Notes under the pieces: model-generated
Seen by the model: the letters and a program-made list of their open reading frames with translations, nothing else
What the model was told of the DNA's origin: nothing
Database searches by the model: none
Assembly: GCA_024704765.1 (NCBI GenBank)
Contig: JAKMXF010000255.1
Location: 310,001-374,000 of the forward strand
Direction: 5' to 3'
DNA: 64,000 nucleotides
Source: Oopsacas minuta
Taxonomy: Eukaryota > Porifera > Hexactinellida > Lyssacinosida > Leucopsacidae
Program-made: the position numbers and the translations under genes
In this document: positions 10,754 to 22,328 of the stretch, one piece after another
Layout: each line of letters begins with the position of its first letter
How positions within the stretch are numbered: position 1 is the stretch's first letter

Positions 10754-12191
10754 TTATGAAGCCCAGTCAGCCAGGGCAGCTAGATCTCCATCATCTCCTC
10801 CAGCTGGTATCTTGGATTTCACTTTGGGTAGTGGTTTGGCTAAATAAAAGTAGTAACATTCAAATGGTATACAGTGATATGGTACTATAAATAGAAATTT
10901 ATCTTTGAAAAATAGTCTTATCCTGAAATTGTGGAATAATTGAATTCGTTCATTATTTTACCGCGGATTAGTGTCAGGATTGCTCCTGGAAGTTGATTAG
11001 GTGTTTTCACTACCTCCTGATTATACGATTGGGTCTTAGTATCAAAATGTAAAATTCTATGAAATATTGGACCTATAAGCGGACCCTGAACCAGTTTTTC
11101 AACCGGACCAAAATTCCATGACAGCTCGATTATTGCATTATTCATTGCTTCTCAATAATTTCACAAATACACAGGTTTCATCCATGGTCGTGGACGTGTT
11201 CATCTAATTACAATTGACTTACCTTCATCTAATTTGGGTACTTCTGGTAGAGCTGATGTATCTACAGTCAGTAAGTTCTCTTCTAGCTCTTCATTTAACA
11301 AGTCATCTAGTTCTGCATTCAACTCATCCTAAACAAACAATAATAATAATAATAATACCATATCGTAAACAAGTTATTTATAACAACAAATACTTACTTC
11401 ATCAATATCGTTACCAAATCCTACAGGATTAGATATACACTCTGATATCTCCTGAGCTAGCTGAGTCTGTTCATCTATGTCATCCATCATTTCATGGATA
11501 TCATCTACATCTCTATAAGATTCATACTTAAATTCAAACATGTATTTTGATATTTGCGTACAAATATCTCTATGGATATTCTAAACCAGCGCTCCCAACC
11601 TTTTTCACCCATGGTAGACCCTAATCGTACCAATTTTAACACATTCTGTGGTCCCTCCCAATCCCAGAGAGTGTAACACAAATTCTGAGATCCGGTGGGG
11701 AACCACTGGGCTAAATATATTAATGAATAGCAGAGTAACATTATATTCAGCTTACAATTGTTTGTGCGCGTTTTTCAGAGCATCAGCAGCAAATTTCATG
11801 TTCTTCAAAACCTCAGTATTAGTGTTTGCATTCTCTAGAGCTTCTCTCTGGAACTCTATCGTAGAGAGAGTACCGTCTATCTGAGTAAGTTGTTTCTCCA
11901 GTCTCTTCTTACGTTTTAGAGCTTGAATAGCTCCTACACACAATTAATGTATTAAAAATCTTAGAATTAGCACTAAGCATAGTTAATTGTACGTATGTAT
12001 ATTGAATTACCTCGCTTATTCTTTGTACCGTGTTTCCTAGCAATAGCAACCTCCTCGTTAATCTTCTTCTCAAGAAATGCAGATTTCTTCTCTAACATCT
12101 CTTCTGTAGATCTGAGCTTAGTAATAGCGTCTTCACTGGTCGGAGCAGAGCCCTTCTTTGAGCCGAATATTTTAGCCAAAGCAGAAGTCAT
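10754..12191 (-). CDS. CHMP4: ESCRT-III subunit CHMP4 (Snf7/Vps32)
   Basis: Core filament protein of ESCRT-III for endosomal sorting, cytokinetic abscission and membrane repair. Exons (minus): 12191-12011, 11933-11756, 11512-11398, 11328-11223, 10839-10754; phases agree and give 221 aa, normal for the family. The start ATG gives MTSALAKIFG; the longer frame upstream begins at GTG and is ignored. Diagnostic stretches are STEEMLEKKSAFLEKKI, ARKHGTKNKRGAIQALKRKK and DGTLSTIEFQREALENANTN, nearly invariant in Snf7 proteins. Helical coiled coil covers residues 15-160. The C-terminal acidic part ends with LAALADWAS, a MIM-like helix of the kind that binds VPS4 or ALIX partners. Introns are short (69 to 383 bp). 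Identity is firm; the A/B/C paralogue split is vertebrate, so the plain CHMP4 name is used. Confidence 0.96.
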
Positions 12192-12379
12192 TTTAATATT
12201 CACTAATATTATTTAAAATAAGCTGTATAACTTCAATTTATAAATGTAATATGATTAGCTATAAGGTTCTATAAATAAGTTTCTACTATGTCAGTTTATG
12301 ACATCAATAGAAAGCAGAAAATACACAAGTTCTATGATGAAATAGCTAGTCAGGGTCCAAATCTAAAAATAGAAATTAA

Positions 12380-13642
12380 TTATGTATTTTCTGGTGTCCA
12401 CTGTCCGAATAAAGCTTCATCAGCTGAATTATCGAAATTAGGATAGAAATCAATCTCTATTACGTCATCAAACCCTTCCTGTTTGGTTGGAGCTTCAAAA
12501 TATTTATCATAGATACGGTAAGCGACAAGTGGAATGCGTCTAACCTCGCCCTGTGTTTGATTCTGTCTAAAGAAGTTGAGATGAGACGCAATTTCTGGCG
12601 AAGTTTTGAAGTAGAAACATCTAACTGGTATTTTCTTCGTTTTTGCCATTTCAATATAAACAGCTCTATCTACTACCTTAGGATTAGTATTATCAATGGA
12701 TACACTCTTTCCTTCATCGATAGCTTTCTGAGCTTCTTTCTGACATTTAGCAGGGGTTAATAGTGTATCTCTATTAATTCGGATATAACCTTCAGGCACT
12801 AAATAACGCTTAGTGAAGGTAGATTTACCAGACGCAGGTCTACCTACCATGATTACCATCTCTTGTGTAGTTGTGGGATGTTCCGCGAAATTCGGTATAT
12901 TCTTTCCGTTAAAATTAGCTATCAGCTGAGTGGGGTCTAAAGTACGCCAATCGAACACAGTACACTTTTCAGATAAGAAAAACTCCTCTGGAGTGTAGAA
13001 ATTGACTCCTATATTAACCCCGAACTTACGATCGTCACAAGAGAAATCTTTAACCTTCCCAGGGCTCCAATCCTTAGCTCTCCCTGCAGCATCTCCACAG
13101 AAGAATGACTTACTAAGATCTACCTTTATTCCCCCATTAAACTTTTCCACGATTAAATTCCATATTGCAGAGTTAGGTTTACGATAATGATTGTATCCAG
13201 TGAGTATATATACTTGTACGGGAGCTCCAATCTCATCTATCATACGACAGAATTTGTGTTTCAGCTCACTTATGTCAGTCCTACCCTTCTCTATACCGCC
13301 CTGATTTGTTATAAACACTAATTTAATTCCTTCATCGAAAAGAGATTTCAGTTTCTTAGGAACTTCTTCATAAAGGAAAACCCAGTCATCTTTATTCGCA
13401 CTGAATTTCTTACCAGATTTAGGCTTTACTATTGTATGATCTATATCGAAAGCAGCTATCTTATCAGATGGCATACAATCTGGTCCATCTAAATACACAA
13501 TAGGTTTAACCCCCTTAGTAAGAGCATCTCCATACTCACGCCATTGCATGTCAAACTTGAAATCTCCTCCACTCGCCCCTTCAACTTTCTTGCGAGACTT
13601 AGTAGCTGCGCCACCTTGTGTAGTTTTACCTCGTTTAGACAT
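12380..13642 (-). CDS. PNKP: Polynucleotide kinase 3'-phosphatase without FHA domain
   Basis: DNA end-processing enzyme that removes 3'-phosphates and adds 5'-phosphates before break ligation. Single exon, 420 aa from the first in-frame ATG (MSKRGKTT). The N-terminal half is a HAD phosphatase with motif I AAFDIDHTIV, motif II VFITNQGG and the later GYNHYRKP and FFCGDAAGR segments. The C-terminal half is a P-loop kinase, GRPASGKST (about residues 273-281), with NRDTL and SIDNTNP. Human PNKP is about 520 aa and starts with an FHA domain that binds CK2-phosphorylated XRCC1 and XRCC4; here only a 30-residue basic leader precedes the catalytic core. Motif I has His where human PNKP has Gly (DxDGT); the two catalytic Asp are kept. 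An FHA domain on an unseen upstream exon is possible but no candidate frame is visible nearby. Confidence 0.93.
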   Translation of the reverse strand: MSKRGKTTQGGAATKSRKKVEGASGGDFKFDMQWREYGDALTKGVKPIVYLDGPDCMPSDKIAAFDIDHTIVKPKSGKKFSANKDDWVFLYEEVPKKLKSLFDEGIKLVFITNQGGIEKGRTDISELKHKFCRMIDEIGAPVQVYILTGYNHYRKPNSAIWNLIVEKFNGGIKVDLSKSFFCGDAAGRAKDWSPGKVKDFSCDDRKFGVNIGVNFYTPEEFFLSEKCTVFDWRTLDPTQLIANFNGKNIPNFAEHPTTTQEMVIMVGRPASGKSTFTKRYLVPEGYIRINRDTLLTPAKCQKEAQKAIDEGKSVSIDNTNPKVVDRAVYIEMAKTKKIPVRCFYFKTSPEIASHLNFFRQNQTQGEVRRIPLVAYRIYDKYFEAPTKQEGFDDVIEIDFYPNFDNSADEALFGQWTPENT

Positions 13643-14104
13643 TATAATGCTCAATGAGTACTGAACAACCTTTTTCCTATTTATATCATCTAATTATTGT
13701 ATGTAATATTATCTCATTGAGTGATTAATAAGCTCTGATACTTAAAATAGTACTGTTAGTTACTAAAATTAGATCATAAATATTAATATTAAACATGGCA
13801 GTATTTGGTTACTAATTAAAATAGAGATATTAAATGGAGCTTCCTTTATTTAATTAAATATAACTGAGTAGACCCAGTAATGTCTTAAGAAAACGGTTAT
13901 TAAACAGCCCAGTTTTCTTGTGTGCAAACTCTCCGATTTAAATATCAGAGCTTACGAGTAATACCCAACGGGTCTAATACTTTAATCATTTACTGGCTCT
14001 GCGCGATTACCACAAATTCGTCCGTTTTCGATAAATAGCAATGCATTACATCACACTCAAACTAATCATTAAGATCGCAAAAAAGACAAATATTAGTTCA
14101 GACA
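13643..14104. other. Gap between PNKP and the TPR gene
   Basis: 462 bp of AT-rich sequence without a convincing open frame or recognised repeat. It should contain the PNKP promoter and the 3' UTR of the TPR gene. Confidence 0.5.
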
Positions 14105-15010
14105 TTAGTTAGGTGTAGCACCGGTATCCTCTACTTCTTCAGACTCAAATAGTAGCTTACTGTAATGAGGATTATACGGAGCTCCGCCAGTAGTAGTAGC
14201 AGCTGTCTCTAATCCCTCCAAAGCGTAGGTCTGTATATCGTTAAATTTCGCGTCAGGAAGACTCTGTATTTTAAAGAGATAAGCCCTGCTCCCATCTGTG
14301 TTTTTAGAGATTGTTACTTGAATATAAATCTTCATATATTCCCCCATTTTAAGTTTCATATTAATCTCTTTCTGCTTGTCAGAAAATGCATTATTAGGAA
14401 TCTCCATTGATATAATCTTACCGAAATAATTACATACACCGCTAGAAATACACACAATTCCACCATCTTTCCTACGTTTTGTCATTTTAGTAACTTCCTT
14501 AGCGAAAACTTCTTCACTGCAAAACTTAAGATTTCCATTCACAGCATCTTCTATTTCTAACCAATTTTTTTGTGGATATTTGATGATTATTTCTTGATGT
14601 TTTTTGCAAAATTCGAGAAATCGTAAACGGAAACGAAGATCTTTGTTCTTGGAATCAACTTTCAATCCCTGGTCGAAAGTTCGTGTGGCTTCTTCTAATG
14701 AATTCAGATATATTTCTGACATTGCTTTCCAGAAATAGCCACGTACATATGTTGTATCTATTTCTATACATTTAGATGCACATTCCTTACAATCTCCATA
14801 GTTACCAAGTTTGGAATGAGCTATAGCCATGTTTGTGTAGACAGAGAGAGCGAGTTTAGGTGATATATCAAGTTGTGTAGCTTTTGTATAGGTTTCAATA
14901 GCAAATCTATAGTTACCGGCTTTAAATTGTCTATCTGCGTCTATTCTCAGTTCTTTCCCTTGCTTCTCTACTTCCCCCAGCTGTTCTTTAGTGGACACAG
15001 CTTCCGCCAT
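14105..15010 (-). CDS. TPR-domain protein, function unknown
   Basis: Single exon, 301 aa from the first ATG (MAEAVSTKEQ). Residues about 20-135 form three tetratricopeptide repeats (ADRQFKAGNYRFAIETYTKA, then NMAIAHSKLGNYGDCKECA and AMSEIYLNSLEEATRTFDQG), the arrangement seen in Hsp90/Hsp70 co-chaperones and STI1-like proteins. The C-terminal half (150-301) has a basic patch, KMTKRRKDGG, and no fold I recognise. It ends in an acidic tail, EEVEDTGATPN, and not in an EEVD-type signature. A short upstream non-coding exon is possible, because an AG precedes the start. The role is probably as a protein-interaction adaptor, by family analogy only. Confidence 0.8.
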   Translation of the reverse strand: MAEAVSTKEQLGEVEKQGKELRIDADRQFKAGNYRFAIETYTKATQLDISPKLALSVYTNMAIAHSKLGNYGDCKECASKCIEIDTTYVRGYFWKAMSEIYLNSLEEATRTFDQGLKVDSKNKDLRFRLRFLEFCKKHQEIIIKYPQKNWLEIEDAVNGNLKFCSEEVFAKEVTKMTKRRKDGGIVCISSGVCNYFGKIISMEIPNNAFSDKQKEINMKLKMGEYMKIYIQVTISKNTDGSRAYLFKIQSLPDAKFNDIQTYALEGLETAATTTGGAPYNPHYSKLLFESEEVEDTGATPN

Positions 15011-15314
15011 TTGAAACAACACCTATTTATTGTTTGATATATGATAAATTGAATAAGATAACGTCCAGTTATTATTCAGGGAAATCCCGGGAAAAATTAG
15101 TGAGAGGGGTTGGTAAGCATCCAGTGTATGCATGTAAACGATCAAAGTATTTTCAAATATTAATATGATTCAACTAAAATAACAACAATATTAAGAAATA
15201 CAAATTAATATTTAATTGATCAAAAATGAGAAAACGCATTTAGTTAGTAGAAATTAACACAATTCTTTCCTTTTATTACTTTTGGTGCATTTCCATACCA
15301 TCTATATATATTTA

Positions 15315-18158
15315 TTAGTCAATTGATATTTGCGAATCTTTACTTTTCCAATCTTTGGTGGAATCATTGCTTGGTGAGGACATTCTCAGAGGAGCTGAAA
15401 ATGTGGGTCGGCTGGTTTTTGATAAAAGTCCTATCCATTTCTTCGCTTCTACTTCAGTATCAGCATGTAGATTATAAGTACGAGTTAATGGGTGATACAA
15501 ACAGAAGGAATATTTCTTCTTGATTTCGTTATCAATATCTACTGCATATTTGGGTATGTAAATCTTCCCGAGAGCGTAAAAATCAAAGGAAGATTTATAA
15601 TAGTATAGATTATCGCCTTTTAGGACAAACCAACGTTTCCTCCAGTTCTTAGGTGTAAGTCCAGAACCTCCCTGTTTTGTTAGCCAGCCTGCACAGTCTG
15701 GGTTACGAATAGTACTGCAAGGAATCTTTAATTCTTCTGGAACATTCTCGAATAAAATCGTGTCTAGCGTTTCATTTATTTCCGAGATTAATTCTACTTC
15801 TACTTCTCCATTACATGTCATTCTCTGGACAAATCTGCCTTGTAATCGAGGAGAGTTTGCTCTCTCAGGACTCAAAATGTCTGAGTTAGTAATCGAAGCT
15901 GTCTGCTTCGGTTTTAAATGATGTTCTGAATATCCATTGTGTGTTTGGGGGAATTCCTGTACTGTTTGGAAAGACTCTAGAGAATGAGATACATGAAAAT
16001 TGTTTGTATTGTTAGCTTTGAGGTTTTTAATTTTCTTCTGTCTCTGAGTTTGTTTCTCCTTCATTTTAGCATCATCATATACTCTAGCAGGAAACTTATG
16101 AACTGTTCCGTTTATTATTTTAATTTGATAACTCTCTGTTAATGAGGGCTCTTTAGGTTTCTGTAGCATGCCATCAGCTGTTAGATCCTTACTAGATCTA
16201 CGGAAACTAATTGATTTCCATAATCTGCCTCGCGGTTTCTTAGGAGCTGAATTTTTCTTTTCTTGCTCGGACTTTATTGGCATTCTAGTGACCACACCCC
16301 CGATAATAAGAGTTCTATAAGCCTGTGGAGTAGGCTGACGAGTAGGAGAATCTATGGTCAAATCAGGGACCTCGTTTTCATCAGCATACCCTGCCCCACT
16401 AAACTTTCGTCTAGTCCTACTCTCACTATAAACTCTCTTCCTAGTCTCTTGTGGTAAGCTCAAACGACGAGTAAAAGGTGGTGGAGTACGGAAATCATTT
16501 ATATCTGTGTTATTACGTAGTATTGCAGTGCTATTTGAATAATAAGTAGAATCTGAGTGTACTACGATAGATTGCAAATTGTTCAAAGAACATGATCTGT
16601 TATGTATTGCTGAAAATACATCTATATCTTCTCCAGAATAGTTTAAAACAGGATTGGACAAACTTGATTTTAATGTGAGTGATAGACTACTCTGATTCTC
16701 ACTGAATAGACATATGATAGATGTTAACCCCCAGGCTACTATCATCTGATCTCTAACTCGTATGACCTCATCTCCTACGTTTATTAGTTTTGACCTGAGA
16801 GAATAATTAAATAATTAATGACGCTGTAATAATACACTCAGCCATTACAGGACTAGGCCATTTTAGCCAGAATAAGTGTACTTATGCTATGGCCCCCGAT
16901 TGAAGATATTTAACCATATTTGTACATTACCTACTTTGATTTAAGCAGGTTCGTGTTTCGATATAACCGTGTTCGATTTAAGAGTATTGTATATTTATTC
17001 TACTCACTTTGCTGCTGGAGAGTTTGGTACAACTTCTGATACCCTTATCTTCCCATCTCTATAAGTCTTCAAGTTGAAACCGAGCTTAGAACCAGGGATT
17101 GGTATTAGAGGGATAACAAAGTAAGTAGATTTGTAGTTAGAGAGAGGAGGGTGATGGAAACTATTGAATAGTATAGCTAATGTATCAGATAATGCTGAAC
17201 AAGCTTTCAGAGCACTAGTAACTCTATCACGTGTATCTATACTCTCAGTAGATAGGAGATTCAATAGCATCTTAGCATCTGAGAGGAGTTTTGATTTATT
17301 TTCTTTCCAGGAACTGACGTAGCTCTCAGTTTGTTCAGGCGGTATATCAGATTGTTTGCATTGTTCTATCACACAAATAAGATTGTGTATATCTTCTAAG
17401 ACTGAGAAGATTGATTCAAATACTTCAACTGAGAGGTTAGGAGGAGCTATCTCATCAGTTTCTAAGGGATGGGAGATATCAGAACATTCTAGACCTAAAG
17501 TGATAAATAGAAATAACAAACAATAAATTGCTGTATATTATCTTATAATTATAATAATGATCAACATGCATTGTAACGTATAATGGAGTTTGCGGTTATT
17601 AGCATAGCAAATCGAATTTCCTTGCTCATATGCGAGAGCGCTATTATGCAAACAATCAATCATGTCATAATGTACAGTGATGTTCGCTTATTAACAAATT
17701 AGTGCAAAACTCGACTTGCTTATACGCGAACTTCACTGTACTTCATATCCACCAAAAAGTTATTTAGAGATTATCTAACCTTCACACAAATACTGCATAA
17801 GTACACTAATATGTACAGACAGTGATTTACTGATTACGAGTATACTCTCATTGCCAACGCCTGTTATATTTCGCATCAATTCCAACGCCAGTAGGATAAT
17901 CTCTTGATGAGATATGTTGCTAATTCCTAGAGCAAACAGTCTATCCACACCTATATGTAATAACTCATCGCCTGTAATCTTTTGAAGATAGAATTCAGAA
18001 GCAATTGAATGAAATTCAGCTCCAAGTCCCAGGATCCAATTCCTGACCTGAGCGGGAGACCAATCTTGAATATCTCTCCGAGGGTTGTATACAAGAGGCA
18101 CATGACATCTGGATTTTAGAGGGGAGGGACAATTGATTCCATTATAATAATTCGACAT
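15315..18158 (-). CDS. CNKSR: Connector enhancer of KSR (CNK) scaffold: SAM-CRIC-PDZ-PH
   Basis: Membrane-associated scaffold that links Ras/Raf/KSR and Rho signalling. Exons (minus): 18158-17780, 17494-17008, 16794-15315; joins agree in phase and give 781 aa. A SAM domain lies at about 30-96 (DWSPAQVRNWILGLG, GDELLHIGVDRLFALGI). The CRIC helical region follows at about 115-215. A PDZ domain at about 250-312 is split by the last intron (PGSKLGFNLKTYRDG, then INVGDEVIRVRDQMIVAWG). After a 330-residue basic Ser-rich linker comes a PH domain at about 652-750 (AGWLTKQGG, WRKRWFVLKGDNLYYYKS, AKKWIGLLSK). This order is diagnostic of CNK proteins. Introns carry a family D hairpin (intron 1) and a partial family A MITE (intron 2). 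The linker contains RKRVYSESRTRRKF-like basophilic kinase motifs, by inspection only. Confidence 0.94.
16912..16990. mobile_element. Family A MITE fragment (CNK intron 2)
   Basis: Only the right half is recognisable: ACCATATTTGTACATTACCT, then TTCGATATAACCGTGTTCGA. Confidence 0.55.
17672..17740. mobile_element. Family D hairpin element, 69 bp (CNK intron 1)
   Basis: TACAGTGATGTTCGCTTAT at the left and CTTATACGCGAACTTCACTGTA-type sequence at the right are imperfect inverted repeats with TA at both ends. It resembles the longer copy at 51823-51965. Confidence 0.65.
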
Positions 18159-19670
18159 ATTTGTTTCTAGACTCTATAATTACAATCTAAATTCGCTAAA
18201 GACAGACCAGCACTTAAATAGCACAAGAATTGGGATAACTTATATTAGCTAGTACAGTTCAATTCCCGAAAATGTAGACACACTTTAAGTCACAGGTATA
18301 TTCCAATTGAAAGTACAAATAAATCACCAAGAAAATATTCTATTTATATCATGGGAATACTCAGATTATGGGATTAGTGGTTAGAAGAGAATAGTTAATT
18401 TTACCGGGGGAACGTATATTGGCTTCAAAGACTATAAGTGTGTTTATTAACTGCCATGATAGGAGTACGTGTATTAAAAGCCAACGGATAAATGTTCTAT
18501 GGAACTCTTTCTTGTAAGGAAACTTGTATGTTCGCTTACGCTTATGTTTTGATTTGATTTGATTAGTTAATTATTGAATTACTTATTGTAGATGTAACTG
18601 GAGAATATACTGTATACTCCACCACTTAATGGGGTTACAACGGGGCCAGGACATTTTGAATCGGTTAGGCGGAATAAATGTGTTGCCCAGATTAATCGGA
18701 GTTGTTTATATGGTGCCTGATTATGTACCAGGTCTTGTAGTTAAGCAGTTACTAATTTTACAATTCTGGTAGGTAAAAGCCTATGAAATATTTTCTCACT
18801 TTATCTGGTAAATAACCTATTTTCTATGATTATTTAACATTGGGTAACATTTAAATGTGCATACTTAGATGATATCAACATTAGTAAAGTTTTGTTCAAA
18901 ATTCCATATTTAGTCCCTATAGAAGCTATGAATCCCAACATTTCAATGTAACTAGGATACTAGGGAATAGTAAGTTAGAAATTTATAATGTATAATCTAG
19001 AACTACGCTGTATACGTGATCTCTTGTTTCCCATACGTTGTTAGAATAGTTATGCGAATTCGGAAATTCGTATTCAGCATACTTTGTTACCACATTGTAG
19101 CCGTTAAGAGTAAGTCTCGACGAAGAATTAAAGATTTCAACTATTTGTTTACTTTATGTTCATAAAAACAACAATAAATTTACATTTGAGAAACTTGTAG
19201 ATGTTTTGAAACGTTTCAAAATGATGCTAGAATTTTCGTTTCAACTGCGAGTTAGGGGTAACCGATTATATAATTTCGAATTATATGACATTTCCAGATA
19301 TAGCTATATCTACACGATCTATCATATGATTAATAATATTTTCACACCTTTTGCTCAATACATAAGAAACATGACCCACATTCCCGAGCTGCACCACCAG
19401 TCTGCCTGTTGAGCATTTTGAAATAAAGTTAATTTTGAATGCACAATATAATTGTTAGTTAGCTATATTCACGATGTACACAATTAGCTATATCTCGGCT
19501 GAAAGTGTGTTGATAAGGATTTTGTTCAAAATTTCTTTGAATTGTATTCAAAAGAGTTCGATAAAATACACTGAGTGAATGAAAGGAATTAAACTCAAAA
19601 ATTAGCAAGCATTAGAACGAACAAATACATTAAAGTGTATGCATGCACGTGTTGAGAAATACAAGTCAGG
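18159..19670. other. 1.5 kb gap upstream of CNK and downstream of FBXW7
   Basis: AT-rich with no supported gene. The only sizeable frame (19206-19412, +) is low-complexity, with no recognisable motif. It is large for this window and may hold CNK regulatory DNA. No clear palindrome or array was found. Confidence 0.45.
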
Positions 19671-22124
19671 TTACAGATCAAAGTCCATAATAACTAGTCG
19701 AGTCTCTTCAGTGCCGTGTCTACTACCCACGGCTGCTACCAGTCGCTTCTGATCTGCGAAAATTCTCCAAACAACTCCACCTGATCCCTGACTCTTCAAT
19801 TGTATTAAATTCCTAACGAACTCACCGGTTGTTAAGTCCCATAGCTTAACAGTGCCATCATCAGATGATGTCACTATAAATGGATCTACCAGCTGCACAC
19901 ACGTAACAGCACTCTTATGCATATCTTTGCCTTGTAATCCTAGTTTTAGTTCACCCCTTCCTGTATCCCAAATCTTGACAGTACTATCTGCATTACCTGA
20001 CACTAGTATCTTGTCTCTTAGAGACATGCTACTGGTAAGACTCCTGTGACCCACCAAGTCATGAAGCAGGTTTCCTGTTCTTACATCCCATACCTAAATA
20101 TTAAATTCAATATTCAGAGGTCCAATTATAGTGTATTAATGGTAGGGTGAATTGTCCTGAGACATAATTTTCGGTAAGAGGGCATCTTTCCTACATTTTT
20201 TACAATTTTGAGTATATAAATGGACTTATAGTTTTCAAGATAAATTTATATATCATATTGAGTTTCTGTATTCATTGATTCCGTTCTAATCCTGACAGTA
20301 TATTAATCAACCCACCTTTATAATAGTATCAAGAGATCCTGATATAATATGCTCCCCGTCAAACTCTAGAGAATACACTCTGTTTGCATGTCCCTGTAGA
20401 GTATGTAAGCACTCAGCTGATTTAGGAGACCACACTTTAACAGTCCAATCATATCCTCCACTAACTACAAACTCTCCATTGTACTTTACACATCTTACTG
20501 CAGCAGTATGTCCGTTTAGCACGTGGACGCATTTTCCTAGAAAGTATTTAATTAACAAGTATTGGGAAACCTCGTTAATATGAATACGGTTAATACGAAT
20601 TTACGGAAAATACGAACTAATATTTACAAGTTCCAATAACGGTTATTCTATTGATATTACTCTGGTTAATAGGAAATTCGATAAAGCGAACAAATTTTGA
20701 CGGTCCGCTGGTGTTGGTATTAACGACTGTATATCTCTTAAAATGTTTCAAATCAAATTCTTACCTGATTTTACATTCCAAATTCTAATAGAAGAATCCC
20801 TAGACCCTGACACTACAGTATTCCCGCATAGACTAACGCATCTAACGGTTGAAGTATGACCTTCTAGCACATGAACACAATTCCCATTTCTAGCATCCCA
20901 CACCCTCAAATTCCTATCAGTACTCCCTGACACCACGATACTGCCATCGAATTCTGAGCACCATACACCTCCTGTATGTCCGTTAAGTATATGTACACAT
21001 TTGAGAGAGGAGATTGACCATAGTTTCAGAGTGTTGTCATCAGATCCACTCACTATAAGGTCCTTCTTAACCTGTAGGCAGGTTATAACACTATCATCGT
21101 GTCCCTTAAGGATCTTAGGCGGTTTATCAGAGTTCCTCCAGTTATTCTGAATAGATTTCTTAGCAAGAAACAGCTGTTTAAATTTATTCTGAGGTCCAAA
21201 GTGTGAACTGTAATTACATACATTAAATAATGTATTTTCAATTCTAAACGAATATTCATTGAAAAGTTAGAATATTCAAGCAATTCTGTCTAGAAAACTA
21301 ATATTTGTAATTACAAATATGTGATTTGATAGGAGAAATAATCATAACACAATACCTGAGCTTACTTGTTGAAGATATAACTTTCCTCAAAGCATTTGAG
21401 TCTGTAATAGCTTCGTATTGAGAGAGATAATTACATTTATTTTTCCATAACAAGAGATCACTACACATAATGTACCATTGTCTAGATGTTAAAGATATTA
21501 TTAATAAATCTTCTGGAGCTAAATAGGAGAGGATCTTGAGAGATAATTCTCTAGGGAGATTAGTAATAAAGTCTCTACATAACTGAGGATTAATGAGTTC
21601 TACGAGTTCTAGTATTCGTACTGGTTGACACCTAGAGGAATAGTATATCATAAACGTTAAAGCTTTCGGAATAATTAAGAAAATTACCTAGGTACTAGCA
21701 TACTAAGTGCTAAAGATTGTTTAGAGTTTGAAAACTGTTCGAATGAACGAACCCAATCTTCTACCTCAGGTATAATCTTTATTTCTTCTCTAGTCACTAC
21801 CAATTCTGTTTTAGCCTCAATAACTGGTATAAATGTTCTCTTATCCTCCCGTCTCTTCTTAGCTCTACCAAGCTGGGAGGGAGTATCTGTACCCCTACAT
21901 GTGTCTCGTCTCTTTGATCGTGCAGGTTTAATACAAGGACTAAGTATCGGCGTAGATATACAGCATGGTGTTGTAGGACATTCTAGCTTTATATCAATAT
22001 CATTACAAGATATTAATGATGTATCAGACGCTTGTTTAGAAAGATCAGCAAGTTCTTGCCTCAGTTGTCTGTTCTTGAAACGTTCACTTCGAGGAGAAAT
22101 AAACTCGGTAGATTTTGCTTTCAT
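19671..22124 (-). CDS. FBXW7: F-box/WD-repeat protein 7 (Fbw7/Cdc4)
   Basis: Substrate receptor of the SCF ubiquitin ligase that destroys phosphorylated cyclin E, Myc, Notch and Jun in other animals. Exons (minus): 22124-21688, 21631-21356, 21207-20765, 20536-20316, 20093-19671; phases fit and give 599 aa. The exon 2 donor GTATTG (21355) was chosen over a nearby GTAAGC because only it keeps the frame. The N-terminus is basic with a KRREDKR nuclear signal. The F-box (about 165-210) reads [19 protein letters not shown]. Seven or eight WD40 repeats fill 265-590 and the end [16 protein letters not shown] matches human Fbw7. The Arg-bearing blades that bind phosphodegrons in human Fbw7 are kept ([26 protein letters not shown]). 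It is shorter than the human protein mainly at the N-terminus. Confidence 0.95.
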
Positions 22125-22328
22125 TTTGTAAATATAGAGATTCTGGTTGCAATTACAATAAATAGCTATAATCTAAATTCGTGAAAATATTAAGTATCTA
22201 TATTTCAAGCTAAAGAAAACCTCGAAGTATTCAATGCTCTGTTAAGTATCAATAAGAAAGCATTCTCCTCCTCCATCAGTTATAGGTATTAATTTTCTCA
22301 TTCAAATCTTTAAATATATTCACAATTT

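Noticed and set aside
19206-19412. 68-codon plus-strand frame in the FBXW7/CNK gap
   Set aside because: AT-biased composition, no ATG start, no conserved motif.
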